Below the pieces are notes generated by a model, which was not told where the DNA came from, did not search any database, and saw nothing but the letters and a program-made list of their open reading frames with translations. Position numbers and translations under genes: made by a program. Below are positions 43,294-53,244 of a stretch of DNA of 64,000 nt, one piece after another; the stretch's first letter is position 1; each line of letters begins with the position of its first letter. The stretch spans positions 186,001-250,000 of the forward strand of contig NZ_JAQEVU010000003.1 of assembly GCF_027694345.1 (NCBI RefSeq), in the 5' to 3' direction. The DNA comes from Varibaculum timonense_A. Its GTDB lineage: Bacteria; Actinomycetota; Actinomycetes; Actinomycetales; Actinomycetaceae.

Positions 43294-44235
43294 ATGCGGT
43301 TGATTAATGGATCGGTGATGCTTTTACGTGCCGATGGAAAAGCACAATTTGGAACTGGGGAACGTAACGGTTTCCTGGTTAAGGGGCTAACTCCTGCCCA
43401 TATCGCCATTCTAAAATGGCTGTTTGAAAAACAAGCTTGGTATAACTCTCATTTAGAGCGACGTTTCCCAGAAAACAAGAAAGAAGTAAACGAAATCTTG
43501 CGCTTACTGGCAGATGGAGGTCTGACTGCCAAACATCAGGTTCCCGATGGGGACTGTGCTTGCGCATTCCATCTATATGGCTCTGATGAATTAGTTAAGG
43601 CGCGTAAACGCTCACTGGTGGGAATCAGCGGTCTTGGTCCATTGGGGATTACCCTAGCTCGCAAGTTGGTATCTTGCGGAATTGATTCTTTAATCCTGCG
43701 CGATTCTTCTCCGGTAAAAACTCGCGATTTATGCGTCTATAGAGACAACTATTTAGGGGCTATGCGTCAAGATGTTGCTCCTTTGATACTGGGAGTCAAT
43801 AAGCAGCTTGCTAACCGCCCAGTCACTTTAGAAATAGCAATCTGTTCTTATCTAACCAATCCCGCCTGGGCAAAAACCTGTATCCGCAGCTCAATCCCCC
43901 ATTTGCCTATTATTAAACGCGAAACCGAGATAGAAGTCGGTCCGCTTTTTATCCCCGGCAGAACCTGTTGCTTGCACTGTCAGCACTTAGCGAAGCGGGA
44001 AATAGACCCGGAGTGGCCACTATTAGCATCCCAACTTGCGAGCGCCGAACCGGTAATGGCAGATACTTCCCTAGCTGAATACGCGAGCGCCTTTGCCACG
44101 CGAGAAATCCTGAACTACCTATCTGGTCTACCAATCTCGCTGGTGGGAGCCTCTTGGGTTTTCAATCCTGCCGATCCGCTTCCCCAAGTGAGGAAATGGT
44201 ATCCCCACCCCAAATGCGGGTGCGTAAAATCCTAG
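43294..44235 (+). CDS. ThiF/E1-like adenylyltransferase-fold protein, unknown
   Basis: 313 residues. The first 95 form a winged-helix-like lead (HIAILKWLFEKQAWYNSHLERRF). Next is the nucleotide loop VGISGLGPLGITLARKLVSCGI of the ThiF/E1 fold. Further on are Cys pairs CCLHC (about 228-232) and CGC at the extreme C-terminus, able to bind zinc. It resembles leader-binding E1-like proteins of azole-peptide pathways, but no such pathway is adjacent. Its 3' end overlaps uvrD2 by 4 bp. Confidence 0.75.
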   Translation: MRLINGSVMLLRADGKAQFGTGERNGFLVKGLTPAHIAILKWLFEKQAWYNSHLERRFPENKKEVNEILRLLADGGLTAKHQVPDGDCACAFHLYGSDELVKARKRSLVGISGLGPLGITLARKLVSCGIDSLILRDSSPVKTRDLCVYRDNYLGAMRQDVAPLILGVNKQLANRPVTLEIAICSYLTNPAWAKTCIRSSIPHLPIIKRETEIEVGPLFIPGRTCCLHCQHLAKREIDPEWPLLASQLASAEPVMADTSLAEYASAFATREILNYLSGLPISLVGASWVFNPADPLPQVRKWYPHPKCGCVKS

Positions 44236-46274
44236 TCTTTCAAATCCTCCAGGTTACAGGCGGCAACCTGGTCTGGATCTGCGCCGCGCACAACTTTTAG
44301 AATCGCGGCTCCAAACTTATCTAACTTTACAGGACCGATTCCTCTCAGCAATGCCAGTTGCTTGAGGGTTTGAGGTTTAACGGTAGCAATATCTCTAAGG
44401 GTAGTGTCTGAAAGTACCGTATATGCCGGTTTTTCGAGCGAACTGGCGAGCAGCAACCTCCATTGTCTAAGGCGCTCAAACAATTCCCGCTCCTGGTGAC
44501 TCGCCTGGTTTAGAAAATTTTTAGTCCTCGCGCGTTTGACCGGGGCAGGAGAGGTTTTTACCCCTTCTTCTTTTGGCCAAACTGGCGAAAAGAACCGGGA
44601 GCAAGTTCGGCTAACTTTCCGATCTAGGCTACGTTTCTTGGCGTAACTGATGAAAAGCTCATCTCGCGCCCTAGTAACCGCCACATAGGCTAGGCGGCGC
44701 TCTTCTGCTAACTCTTTGACCGTTTTTGCCTGGGTGATTGGCACTAACCCCTCACTAACGCCAGCCAGGAAAACCGTGTTCCATTCCAAGCCTTTAGCGG
44801 AGTGAATAGAAGCTAAAGTAACCCCTCCTCCGGCCGGATCTAGTTGCGCATTGGCCAGTTCTTGCCATTCCTGCAGGAGCGAAGCGAGGGTTAAACCGGC
44901 CGCCTCTCGCAACTGCGCTTGCGCTACCAGGGTATTTAGAGCTTCCCAACGTTCTAATACCGCCCCTTGGGTATCGGGAGCTTTATTTGACCACCCCAGA
45001 GGACGAGCTAGTTCCGCTATGATTTCTCCGATGTTTCCTTTGGCTCCGCGGCGGGCTATCATACTTGCCTGCTGCATTAGAGAAGCAATTTCGGGCCGAG
45101 TGAAGAAACCTTCGGCTCCGCGCACACAATACTTGATATTTTCTCTCGCTAAAGCGGCTTCAAACAGGCTGGACTGGGCATTAGTACGAAACAAGATAGC
45201 AATCTGGCTGGTATAAGCGCCCTCGTTTATTCGCTCTTTAATCAGTTTCGCAATAGCATACGCCTCAGCTTCATCATCGGGATATACCTCATAGCGCACC
45301 GCTTTGCCTGATTCGCGCATGGAAGTTAGCCTTACTGCCTGGCTATTAGTCTCTTTATCACGCGAAACCACTCCATTAGCTAAGGAAACTATTTGAGGAG
45401 TGGAACGATAATCACGCGAAAGGGTAACGGTTTTAGCTCCCGGATATTCGCTCGCAAATCTCACTAGATAGTCAGGACTAGCACCGGCGAAAGAATAAAT
45501 GGTTTGCGCCGCGTCCCCGACCACGCATAAATCCCGGTTTCTTTCCCCTAACCATAAGTCCAGTAAATGCTTTTGTAGCGGAGAAATATCTTGATATTCA
45601 TCAACTATAAAAAACCGGTATTGCCGGCGAATCTGAGCCGCAATATCGGCTCTTTCCTCAATCATGCCACAGGTCAAAGCCAGTACATCTTCAAAATCAA
45701 TAACTGAGCGTTCCCTTTTAACTTCCGCATATAAACGCAAAATATCGCTCATATCATAGGTCGATATTCCCGCCGGTGGCTGCACTCCTGTCTGTTTCAC
45801 CCATTTTTCATATTCGCTGGGCTGAACCATAGACACTGCCGCCATCTCTATTGCCGCCGAATAGTCGCGCAGTGCGGCTCTATCATGGGGTAAACCTAAG
45901 CGGGAAGCTACCGCCTTTACCAGGGAAGATTTATATTCCATGATTTTCGGCAACTGTCCCCCAACAGCGGTGGGCCAAAAATATTTAAGCTGCCTAAGCG
46001 CGGCCGAATGAAAGGTTCTAGCCTGCACGCCCTCAACCCCCAAAGAACGCAACCGACTGCGCATTTGGGCAGCCGCCCGGGTAGTGAAAGTAACCGCGAG
46101 CACCGAGTAAGGGTCATAGACCCCGCTTTCTACCCCATAGGCTATGCGGTAGGTGATTGCCCGGGTTTTACCGGTACCCGCCCCAGCTCTGATGCATACT
46201 GGACCGCGCAAAGCCCGAGCGGCACTCGCCTGGTCAGGGTCTAGATGTTTTAGTAGTTCTTCTGCCGGTTGCAC
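44232..46274 (-). CDS. uvrD2: UvrD2-type ATP-dependent DNA helicase with HRDC domain
   Basis: 680 residues. Walker A is AGAGTGKTRAI, and motif II is FIVDEYQDISPLQ. Motifs III-VI follow (VVGDAAQTIYSFAGA, LSRDYRSTPQIV, LASIHSAKGLEWNTVFLAG, RLAYVAVTRARDEL). The C-terminal HRDC domain (about 610-675, TLRDIATVKPQTLKQLALLRGIG) marks the UvrD2 group. It is a 3'-5' helicase in DNA repair. Confidence 0.94.
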   Translation of the reverse strand: MQPAEELLKHLDPDQASAARALRGPVCIRAGAGTGKTRAITYRIAYGVESGVYDPYSVLAVTFTTRAAAQMRSRLRSLGVEGVQARTFHSAALRQLKYFWPTAVGGQLPKIMEYKSSLVKAVASRLGLPHDRAALRDYSAAIEMAAVSMVQPSEYEKWVKQTGVQPPAGISTYDMSDILRLYAEVKRERSVIDFEDVLALTCGMIEERADIAAQIRRQYRFFIVDEYQDISPLQKHLLDLWLGERNRDLCVVGDAAQTIYSFAGASPDYLVRFASEYPGAKTVTLSRDYRSTPQIVSLANGVVSRDKETNSQAVRLTSMRESGKAVRYEVYPDDEAEAYAIAKLIKERINEGAYTSQIAILFRTNAQSSLFEAALARENIKYCVRGAEGFFTRPEIASLMQQASMIARRGAKGNIGEIIAELARPLGWSNKAPDTQGAVLERWEALNTLVAQAQLREAAGLTLASLLQEWQELANAQLDPAGGGVTLASIHSAKGLEWNTVFLAGVSEGLVPITQAKTVKELAEERRLAYVAVTRARDELFISYAKKRSLDRKVSRTCSRFFSPVWPKEEGVKTSPAPVKRARTKNFLNQASHQERELFERLRQWRLLLASSLEKPAYTVLSDTTLRDIATVKPQTLKQLALLRGIGPVKLDKFGAAILKVVRGADPDQVAACNLEDLKD

Positions 46275-46283
46275 GTATTTTCC

Positions 46284-47303
46284 TTAAAGATAACGGGTAT
46301 CAGGGCGAACAATTGTCTGACCTAACCAATCTTCAATCAGGTTCGAGGCAATACTTGCCGGACCGGGAGGACTAATTTCTTTTCCTGCAACTAACTGTTT
46401 AAATTCGGCGCGAGAAACCCACATAGCGCGATCTATTTCGGTGTAATCCAAGATGAAATAGGGCGTGCGGGCGCGAGCAGAAAAGCCCAGCATTAGTGAG
46501 TGAGGATACGGCCAAGGCTGGGAGGTGAGATAACGAATATCATCAACTTCTAGACCTACTTCTTCTGCACTTTCGCGACGTACCGCTGCTTCTGGGGATT
46601 CCCCTACCTCTACGTATCCGGCAATTATTGAATAAAAATCACTGCTCCAAGCGGTGTTATGGGCAAGGAGGAGGCGGTCGCTATCATCTCGAATCGCGAC
46701 AATGATAGAGGGATCTTGGCGCGGATAACTGATGAAAGCACAGTCAGGACAGTGCATTTCCCAGCCCCCAGCCTCGACGGTTAAACTTGCGCCACAGCGA
46801 GAACAAAAGCTCGTATAGGAATGCCAAACCGATAGGCAAACCGCGTGCGCAGCGATTGCCGCGTCCTCTGCAACTAAAAATGCACCCACTTGACGCAGCG
46901 GCATTAGTTTTAAGGAGCTGGTGGTATATTCCGCGATTCGGCTCAGCTGCGCATCAGTAATAAACAAGACCACGCGAGAAGTTGCGCCGTTGCGCCCTAA
47001 ATACCAGGCTTTACCCTGGTTAAAACGCTCATCCCAGGACTGAATCTGCCCTAATATTTCGCGTTCTTCACTTCCAAGACGATGCAAATAGCCCGATCCT
47101 AAAGGCGCATCTATATGGGAGCGACTAGCCGGTATTCCCTGAGCGGCACTCACTCCTTTAGGTATTTCCATCAACACCCGACGTTTATCTGATACTGCAA
47201 AAACCTCGGTGGTTCCCTCCCGTAACAAACTGGGAACGTGCACGAATTGGCGACATCCGGTATCCAGATCAATAAAGGAACGTGACAGAGCGGGAGTATT
47301 CAT
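46284..47303 (-). CDS. nudC: NAD(+) diphosphatase
   Basis: 339 residues. A zinc ribbon (CSRCGASL, CPDC) precedes the Nudix box GYVEVGESPEAAVRRESAEEVGL, and SQPWPYPHSLMLGF is the signature unique to NudC. It hydrolyses NAD(H) and removes NAD caps from RNA. It lies 9 bp upstream of uvrD2 on the same strand, probably one transcript. Confidence 0.95.
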   Translation of the reverse strand: MNTPALSRSFIDLDTGCRQFVHVPSLLREGTTEVFAVSDKRRVLMEIPKGVSAAQGIPASRSHIDAPLGSGYLHRLGSEEREILGQIQSWDERFNQGKAWYLGRNGATSRVVLFITDAQLSRIAEYTTSSLKLMPLRQVGAFLVAEDAAIAAHAVCLSVWHSYTSFCSRCGASLTVEAGGWEMHCPDCAFISYPRQDPSIIVAIRDDSDRLLLAHNTAWSSDFYSIIAGYVEVGESPEAAVRRESAEEVGLEVDDIRYLTSQPWPYPHSLMLGFSARARTPYFILDYTEIDRAMWVSRAEFKQLVAGKEISPPGPASIASNLIEDWLGQTIVRPDTRYL

Positions 47304-47433
47304 ATCTTCTAACCTAACTGTTTTCCCGCTTTAAGGCATCAGCAAGCGGTTTGCGGTAATTCAAAAATGCAGACAAGGTGAGCTATTTGACTAAGCAATG
47401 CTAGAAAAAAGCTCTCCACGTATAATCGGCAAG

Positions 47434-48168
47434 GTGAGTAGTGAAAAGTTTACCCGCGCCGATGGGCGCGCTTTTAACCAGATGCGACCGTTAAAAATTA
47501 CCCGAGGATGGGCAAAGCAAGCTGAAGGCTCGGTGCTTATCGACTGCGGAAATACCCGAGTTCTATGTAACGCATCCCTAACCCAAGGAGTACCGCGGTG
47601 GCGGCAAGATAGCGGTCTCGGTTGGGTGACTGCCGAGTACGCAATGCTTCCTCGCGCCACCGCTACGCGTTCTGGACGCGAATCGGTACGGGGAAAAATT
47701 GGGGGACGCACCCATGAAATCTCTCGGCTGATTGGACGTTCGCTACGAGCTGTGGTCGATATGAGCGCCCTAGGAGAAAACACGATTGTGCTGGACTGTG
47801 ACGTGCTTAGCGCGGACGGCGGCACTCGCACTACCTCCATTACCGGTGCTTATGTGGCGCTTGCAGATGCGATTAAGGTGGGACAAGAAAAGGGATGGAT
47901 ACGTCCGGGCAAGGTGCTATCAGATTCACTATGCGCGGTTTCAGTCGGTTTCATAGAGGGACATCCCCTGCTGGATTTACCTTATGAAGAGGATTCGCGC
48001 GCAGATGTTGATATGAACATTGTGGCTACCGGCTGCGGAAAACTGATAGAGATTCAAGGAACGGCCGAAGGGGAACCTTTTGACCGTTCACAGTTGAATC
48101 AGCTTCTTGACCTAGCCGGTCAAGGAATCGAGCAGATTTCCGAACTACAAGCAAAGGTGCTGGCATGA
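47434..48168 (+). CDS. rph: ribonuclease PH
   Basis: About 244 residues. RADGRAFNQMRPLKITRGW opens the domain; SVLIDCGNTRVLC, GRTHEISRLIGRSLRAVVD and YEEDSRADVDMNIV are catalytic/phosphate blocks. It trims tRNA 3' ends phosphorolytically. GTG 47434 is taken as start since it gives a family-typical N-terminus and lies 8 nt after TATAAT, fitting a leaderless mRNA. ATG 47398 would add 12 residues. Confidence 0.95.
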   Translation: MSSEKFTRADGRAFNQMRPLKITRGWAKQAEGSVLIDCGNTRVLCNASLTQGVPRWRQDSGLGWVTAEYAMLPRATATRSGRESVRGKIGGRTHEISRLIGRSLRAVVDMSALGENTIVLDCDVLSADGGTRTTSITGAYVALADAIKVGQEKGWIRPGKVLSDSLCAVSVGFIEGHPLLDLPYEEDSRADVDMNIVATGCGKLIEIQGTAEGEPFDRSQLNQLLDLAGQGIEQISELQAKVLA

Positions 48169-48824
48169 ATATTCCCAGCTCTGCCCGTCTAGTGCTAGCT
48201 ACCCATAACCCCCATAAAGTTAGGGAATTAGCAGATATTCTTTCCCCCCTAATCCCCGGCTTCTCCTCAGATATGGTTGTGGGAGCCGCTGGACTCGGGA
48301 TAGCGGAACCGGTCGAGGACGGAGTGAGCTTCACCGAGAACGCTCTGATTAAAGCGAGAGCCGCAAGCGCAGCTACCGGTTTGCCGGCAGTGACCGATGA
48401 CTCGGGGATTTGTGTAGATATTATGGGAGGTGCTCCCGGTATTTTTTCAGCGCGTTGGTGCGGTCACCACGGAGATGACCAAGCTAACTTGCAGCTACTC
48501 CTTGACCAAATGGCAGATGTTCCAGATGCGCAGCGAACAGCTAGCTTTGTTTCAGCAGCAGTTTTATGCTGCCCTGGTGGTCTAGAACGCCACTGCTTAG
48601 GGAAAATGAGCGGACGTTTAATTCGCACCCCGCAAGGTGAGGGAGGGTTCGGATACGACCCTATCTTTGTGGCAGATGGTCAAGATTGCACTAACTCTGA
48701 GCTAAGCGCCGGGCAAAAAAACGCCTTAAGCCACCGGGGAAAAGCCTTCCGCGCCCTCGCTCCAGCTATCGCGGCCGCCCTTGAACTCGGAGGAAATCTC
48801 ACCCCAGCTCAGGCTAGACCCTAA
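48165..48824 (+). CDS. rdgB: non-canonical purine NTP pyrophosphatase
   Basis: 219 residues. LATHNPHKVRELADIL at the start, FTENALIKARAAS, VTDDSGICVD and GGFGYDPIFV are the HAM1/RdgB motifs. It hydrolyses dITP and XTP. The ATG overlaps the rph stop by 4 bp, a common actinobacterial pairing. Confidence 0.96.
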   Translation: MNIPSSARLVLATHNPHKVRELADILSPLIPGFSSDMVVGAAGLGIAEPVEDGVSFTENALIKARAASAATGLPAVTDDSGICVDIMGGAPGIFSARWCGHHGDDQANLQLLLDQMADVPDAQRTASFVSAAVLCCPGGLERHCLGKMSGRLIRTPQGEGGFGYDPIFVADGQDCTNSELSAGQKNALSHRGKAFRALAPAIAAALELGGNLTPAQARP

Positions 48825-48868
48825 CAGACCCCAAGTTAGAGTCCAAGAGTCCAAGAGTCCAGCAGAGA

Positions 48869-49654
48869 TTAAAGCTCAAAGCGCATCCCCGGACGGGCTA
48901 TTTCTAACTCGCCCCGCCAAGTAGTCTCAGCTTCTCGGCGGGCAACATCGCGATCAGTCCAGGGCTGAATATGGGTTAAAACCAGTTTCTTAGTACCAGA
49001 ATTCTGGGCTACCCTACCGGCACGTTCGCCCGACATATGAATTCCTCGCACCTCGTCCTCACTGGTAAAACCACATTCAGAGAGGAATAAATCCGAGTTG
49101 GCAGCAGCCTGTACCAAAGTATCGCATTCGTCGGAATCGCCGGAATAGGTAAAAATCGCATCCCCGTCTTTACCCGGTCCTTTCACACGGAACGCGAAAG
49201 CCGGTACTGAATGCCAAGAGGCAAAAGGGGTAATTTCCAAGGGACCAACGTTAAAGACTCTCCCCTGTTTTAACTGGTGGAACTGAAACTCGCCACTAAA
49301 GTCATCGCGCGGGCTAAAACCATCTAGTCCCCTGACGCGATCTTTTACCCCTTTCGGGGCATAAACCGGAATCGGCCCGAGCGCACCGCGCGGGTGCCAA
49401 CGCCGATGAACCTGCATAGAAACAATATCTGAACAATGATCCGCGTGTAGGTGCGAAAGCACGAGGGCATCAAGTTTGGTCGGGTCAGTATAGTTCCAAA
49501 GCTGCCCGAAAGACCCCGGCCCTAAATCAAAGACCACCGAATAGGTGTGCGGAACCCCTAATGCGTCCTTACCTTGCGCTTGCAGTAGATAACACGAGGC
49601 AGGCGAGGCCGGCCCCGACATAGATCCAGTTACTCCTATGATGGTTAAAATCAT
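48869..49654 (-). CDS. MBL-fold metallo-hydrolase
   Basis: 261 residues. Metal ligands lie in LSHLHADHCSD, FTYSGDSDECDTL and LVLTHIQPW, arranged as in the RNase Z/cyclic-phosphodiesterase-like branch. It converges with rdgB and lies 2 bp downstream of murI, the conserved actinobacterial neighbourhood. Substrate unknown. Confidence 0.9.
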   Translation of the reverse strand: MILTIIGVTGSMSGPASPASCYLLQAQGKDALGVPHTYSVVFDLGPGSFGQLWNYTDPTKLDALVLSHLHADHCSDIVSMQVHRRWHPRGALGPIPVYAPKGVKDRVRGLDGFSPRDDFSGEFQFHQLKQGRVFNVGPLEITPFASWHSVPAFAFRVKGPGKDGDAIFTYSGDSDECDTLVQAAANSDLFLSECGFTSEDEVRGIHMSGERAGRVAQNSGTKKLVLTHIQPWTDRDVARREAETTWRGELEIARPGMRFEL

Positions 49655-49656
49655 TA

Positions 49657-50469
49657 TTAGTCGATTTTCTCCTGCTTTATTCCATTAAAGTTCGCCCCCA
49701 TAATCCGAGATGCGAGAGCGGCGAAGCTGTCTTTAGTTTCAGTACAAATAAACTGGTGATTGGCTTTTTGAGTGCCGAAAGGATGCAGCATTTTTCCCTC
49801 CAAAAGTTCGCTATAAACCTTTCTGGCCACCGCCGACGAGGAGGAAATCAGGGACACGTTTTCACCCATAAAATAAGAAATCGGTCCTTCTAGCAGCGGA
49901 TAGTGAGTGCAACCGAGAACTAAAGTATCAACCCCTGCCTGTTTCAGTGGAGTTAGATATTCCTCGGTGACATCAAAAAGCTCTTGAGAAGCGGTAATAC
50001 CTTCCTCGGCGAACTCTACGAAACGCGGACAGGCCTGGGTAAAAACTTCCGCCCCCATTCCAGATAGTTTACGCTGGTAAACCCCGGATTCTATCGTAGC
50101 TCTGGTGCCAATTACCCCGATTTTGCCGTTGCGCGAACGGGTGAGTGCTTGTTCAACCGCCGGTTGCACCACTTCTACTACCGGAATCCCTTGTTCATCC
50201 TGATAGCGCTGACGCGCTTGATCTAACACCGCACACGAGGCAGTATTACAGGCTATCACCAGCATTTTCACACCCGAATCAACCAGGGAATCCATGATTG
50301 AAAGACAATAGTGGCGTACGGTTTCTAAATCCTTTTCCCCATAGGGGGTGTGCGCCGTATCGCCCACATAACGGATTTCTTCTCGGGGTAACACATCTAG
50401 CACCGTGCGTGCGACCGTAAGACCCCCTACCCCAGAGTCGAAAATACCGATAGCCGATTCATTAGTCAC
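49657..50469 (-). CDS. murI: glutamate racemase
   Basis: 270 residues. GIFDSGVGGLTVAR and YVGDTAHTPYG are N-terminal signatures; the two catalytic Cys lie in VIACNTASC and LVLGCTHYPLL. It provides D-glutamate for peptidoglycan. Confidence 0.97.
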   Translation of the reverse strand: MTNESAIGIFDSGVGGLTVARTVLDVLPREEIRYVGDTAHTPYGEKDLETVRHYCLSIMDSLVDSGVKMLVIACNTASCAVLDQARQRYQDEQGIPVVEVVQPAVEQALTRSRNGKIGVIGTRATIESGVYQRKLSGMGAEVFTQACPRFVEFAEEGITASQELFDVTEEYLTPLKQAGVDTLVLGCTHYPLLEGPISYFMGENVSLISSSSAVARKVYSELLEGKMLHPFGTQKANHQFICTETKDSFAALASRIMGANFNGIKQEKID

Positions 50470-50478
50470 AAAAACAGC

Positions 50479-51078
50479 CTAACTAGGCTGCGGCCAGCAA
50501 TCTATCGCCTGTAACAGTGAATCTTGCCACCCAGAAAGCCATTCGTAAAAGGAAGAGACCAGAACTTCCTCAAATTTTTCATTACTGGATTGCGGTTTCA
50601 CCTGTGAAGATACTTGTTTTTCTGGCAAAGGGTTATCACCGCGTTCCTCGGGATATAACTTGCCAGATATGGCAAGACGCACATCATTTACTCCGCTTAA
50701 CCAATCCCATTCCTGCCCACTTTTTATTAACAACGAGTTTTCGCACTGCTTTGCGAGCAGACCATAGAGAAAATCTAGCCTTTCAGCTTTCTGAATGCGT
50801 AGCTGCGAATCGGTCAAATCCCGCATTGCCTGTGCGGTTCTTTGATCATTAGCCCCCGGAGGAAGTAAGCGATCCAAAGAAGCATTCTCTAAATGAATAT
50901 CCTTAGCCTCTGCCTCCGTCTCTGCCTCGGGATTCTCGAGGATGGTGGTGATTTCAAAAGGTAAAACCGGAGGATCAAGCAAGGTTCTGACTTCAGAAAT
51001 AGCTTTTAAGAACAGGTGACGCTCAACTTCCCCCAGTGAGCATTCCCATCCTCCCGGCACTGGGCGGAAAGCGTTCAT
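50479..51078 (-). CDS. DUF2017-family protein
   Basis: 199 residues. The conserved start is FRPVPGGWECSLGEVERHLFLKAI, and RLLPPGANDQRTAQAMRDLTDSQLRIQKAERL lies in the middle. The family regularly sits between clpS and murI in Actinobacteria, as here. Function unknown. Overlaps clpS by 4 bp. Confidence 0.88.
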   Translation of the reverse strand: MNAFRPVPGGWECSLGEVERHLFLKAISEVRTLLDPPVLPFEITTILENPEAETEAEAKDIHLENASLDRLLPPGANDQRTAQAMRDLTDSQLRIQKAERLDFLYGLLAKQCENSLLIKSGQEWDWLSGVNDVRLAISGKLYPEERGDNPLPEKQVSSQVKPQSSNEKFEEVLVSSFYEWLSGWQDSLLQAIDCWPQPS

Positions 51079-51371
51079 ACTTCTTCCGGTCCGCCAAGGG
51101 TAGCCCGCAAGCCGTACCCATGTAGTGCTTGTACTAGGGCTTCCATTCTTTCCCGAGTTCCGTAGGCAATCTCGGTTTTCCCCTGGTTAAAAATCTCTAG
51201 CCGGGTGCGCCTAGCTTTTTCAGTGGACATCGAAAACTGGTGAGCTAGCACCCTTTCAACATATCTAGGCTGATTAACCGGATCGCGCCAGATGGCTACC
51301 CGCCAGCTACCAAGGGTAGTTTTACCCGCACAGGTAGGTGCGCCTGGAGTGGAAGCCAAATCATTAACCAT
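51075..51371 (-). CDS. clpS: ATP-dependent Clp protease adaptor ClpS
   Basis: 98 residues. A short variable lead is followed by WRVAIWRDPVNQPRYVERVLA and the GTRERMEALVQALHGYGLRATL end block. It delivers N-degron substrates to ClpCP. First gene of the minus-strand group clpS-DUF2017-murI-MBL, divergent from pncB. Confidence 0.95.
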   Translation of the reverse strand: MVNDLASTPGAPTCAGKTTLGSWRVAIWRDPVNQPRYVERVLAHQFSMSTEKARRTRLEIFNQGKTEIAYGTRERMEALVQALHGYGLRATLGGPEEV

Positions 51372-51528
51372 ACCCTAAGGGTATTAGGAATCCGCTGCTA
51401 ATGGGGGGCTTTGACAAACTTTTTTATCCCGCCATCCTTTTATGCTTGGTTGGATAAGGTTTTATTCTTTAACTCCACCTGATGAGCAGAAAAATATCTG
51501 CCACCCCAGTTGCGAGTATGCTGCAAGT

Positions 51529-52923
51529 ATGAGTTCTTCGATAACCACCTCTCTACTGACCGATATGTATGAACTGACCATGGTGGATGCAACTTTGCAA
51601 TCTGGCACCTGGAATCGGCAGGTAACTTTTGAGCTTTTTGGTCGCCGCCTGCCACCTGCACGTCGATTTGGGGTGATGGCCGGTAACGCCCGCATCATCG
51701 AGGCTTTGGAACGTTTTGAGTTTTCCAAAGACGAAATCGACTATCTGTCACGAGAGAAAATTGTTTCCGATGATTGCCTTGACTATCTAAAGGACTATCG
51801 GTTCAAAGGGCGAATTCGTGGATACGCCGAGGGAGAATGCTATTTTGAATCTTCTCCCCTGCTTCAAGTAGAGGGCACTTTTGCCGAATGCGTCCTATTA
51901 GAGACGCTGCTGTTATCGATTTTAAATCACGATTGTGCGGTAGCATCGGCTGCTTCGCGAATGACTATCGCAGCTCACGGACGTCCCTGCGTAGATATGG
52001 GAGCGCGGCGCACCCATGAACGCAGCGCAGTTTCGGCTGCCAGAGCCGCCTATATTGGAGGATTCAAAGGGACATCTTGCCTGGAAGCAGGGAAACGTTA
52101 CGGGATTCCCACCATTGGCACGGCCGCACACTCCTTTACTTTGATACACGATAGCGAAGAGGACGCTTTTAGGGCGCAACTAGCTAATCTAGGACCGGGA
52201 ACCACTCTTTTAGTGGACACTTACGATGTGCAGCGCGCCGTAAAACGAGGAGTAAAACTGGCGCGCGAAGCCGGTGGAGAACTAGGATGTGTCCGTTTGG
52301 ATTCTGGGGATTTGGTGGCGGAGGCTTTCAAAGTTCGTGCTCTCTTGGATTCTTTAGACGCAAAAAGCACCAAGATTACGGTCACTAACGACCTGGATGA
52401 ATATGCGATTGCCGCTTTAGGGGCTGCACCGGTCGATTCTTATGGGGTGGGAACCAAGATGGTGACCGGTTCGGGAATTCCGACAGCTGCTTTAGTTTAT
52501 AAACTGGTACAGCGGGTCAATGAGGACGGATCGGTTCATGACGTAGCTAAACGTTCGTCCTCTAAATCTACTTTAGGAGGACGTAAGTTTGCTGGTCGCG
52601 CCCGCGGAGAGGATGGTTATGCGACCGGGGAGCTGGTGGTGATAGCCGATAGCGCCGAGCAGGCTCAGGCAGAGTTTGAGCGGCGTAACGCCCGAGCTTT
52701 ATTAGTGGATTTGGTTACCGATGGGCAGGCTAATGCTAGTTTCGTAGGTAAAGAGGCTTTGCAGGAAGCTCAAGAACGCCATATTCACTCACGTAACGAA
52801 CTGCCCTATCAGGGGTGGAGGTTATCTGCCGGGGAAGCAGCGATTCCTACCGAAATTATTGATTTAACAAAGCGCGAGGACGAGGTGGAGCTGCCCACAG
52901 TTTCCTCTGATTTACGCAGTTAA
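51529..52923 (+). CDS. pncB: nicotinate phosphoribosyltransferase
   Basis: 464 residues from ATG 51529. LTDMYELTMVDATLQSG, DMGARRTHERSAVSAARAAYIGGFKGTSC and RLDSGDLVAEAF are the NAPRTase motifs, with the phosphorylated His in the GTAAHSF stretch. It makes nicotinate mononucleotide for NAD salvage. The frame is open back to 51442, but the family starts near SSSITTSLLTDMYELTM. No clear ribosome site; possibly leaderless. Confidence 0.95.
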   Translation: MSSSITTSLLTDMYELTMVDATLQSGTWNRQVTFELFGRRLPPARRFGVMAGNARIIEALERFEFSKDEIDYLSREKIVSDDCLDYLKDYRFKGRIRGYAEGECYFESSPLLQVEGTFAECVLLETLLLSILNHDCAVASAASRMTIAAHGRPCVDMGARRTHERSAVSAARAAYIGGFKGTSCLEAGKRYGIPTIGTAAHSFTLIHDSEEDAFRAQLANLGPGTTLLVDTYDVQRAVKRGVKLAREAGGELGCVRLDSGDLVAEAFKVRALLDSLDAKSTKITVTNDLDEYAIAALGAAPVDSYGVGTKMVTGSGIPTAALVYKLVQRVNEDGSVHDVAKRSSSKSTLGGRKFAGRARGEDGYATGELVVIADSAEQAQAEFERRNARALLVDLVTDGQANASFVGKEALQEAQERHIHSRNELPYQGWRLSAGEAAIPTEIIDLTKREDEVELPTVSSDLRS

Positions 52924-52929
52924 AGGGCT

Positions 52930-53244
52930 TTAGCGGGAATCACCGGGATTTCTAAACGGCCAGTCCGCTCCCCCGTTGGAATCCATTTCTTTCTTGATTT
53001 CTACGCAACGCGGACAAATGGGGTGATTACTCACCTCGCGGGTGGGAACCCATACTTTCCCACAGAGGGCAACTACCGGCTGCCCGGTTATCCGCGAGGC
53101 AGCCAGGCGATGTGCAGAAACGTAATGGGCGTAACGGTCTTTATCACCGGGTTCTTGGCGTCGGGTCTCCGGACGTTCTAGGACTCCGATTCCGCTTTGA
53201 CTGTGTTGTTCATCTGGGTCTGATAGTCCATCACGTATATTCAT
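52930..53244 (-). CDS. DUF3039-family zinc-ribbon-like protein
   Basis: 104 residues. DRYAHYVSAHRLAASRITGQPVVALCGKVW and CPRCVEIKKEM carry the conserved His and Cys of this actinobacterial family. Function unknown. It converges on pncB with 6 bp between the stops. Confidence 0.88.
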   Translation of the reverse strand: MNIRDGLSDPDEQHSQSGIGVLERPETRRQEPGDKDRYAHYVSAHRLAASRITGQPVVALCGKVWVPTREVSNHPICPRCVEIKKEMDSNGGADWPFRNPGDSR

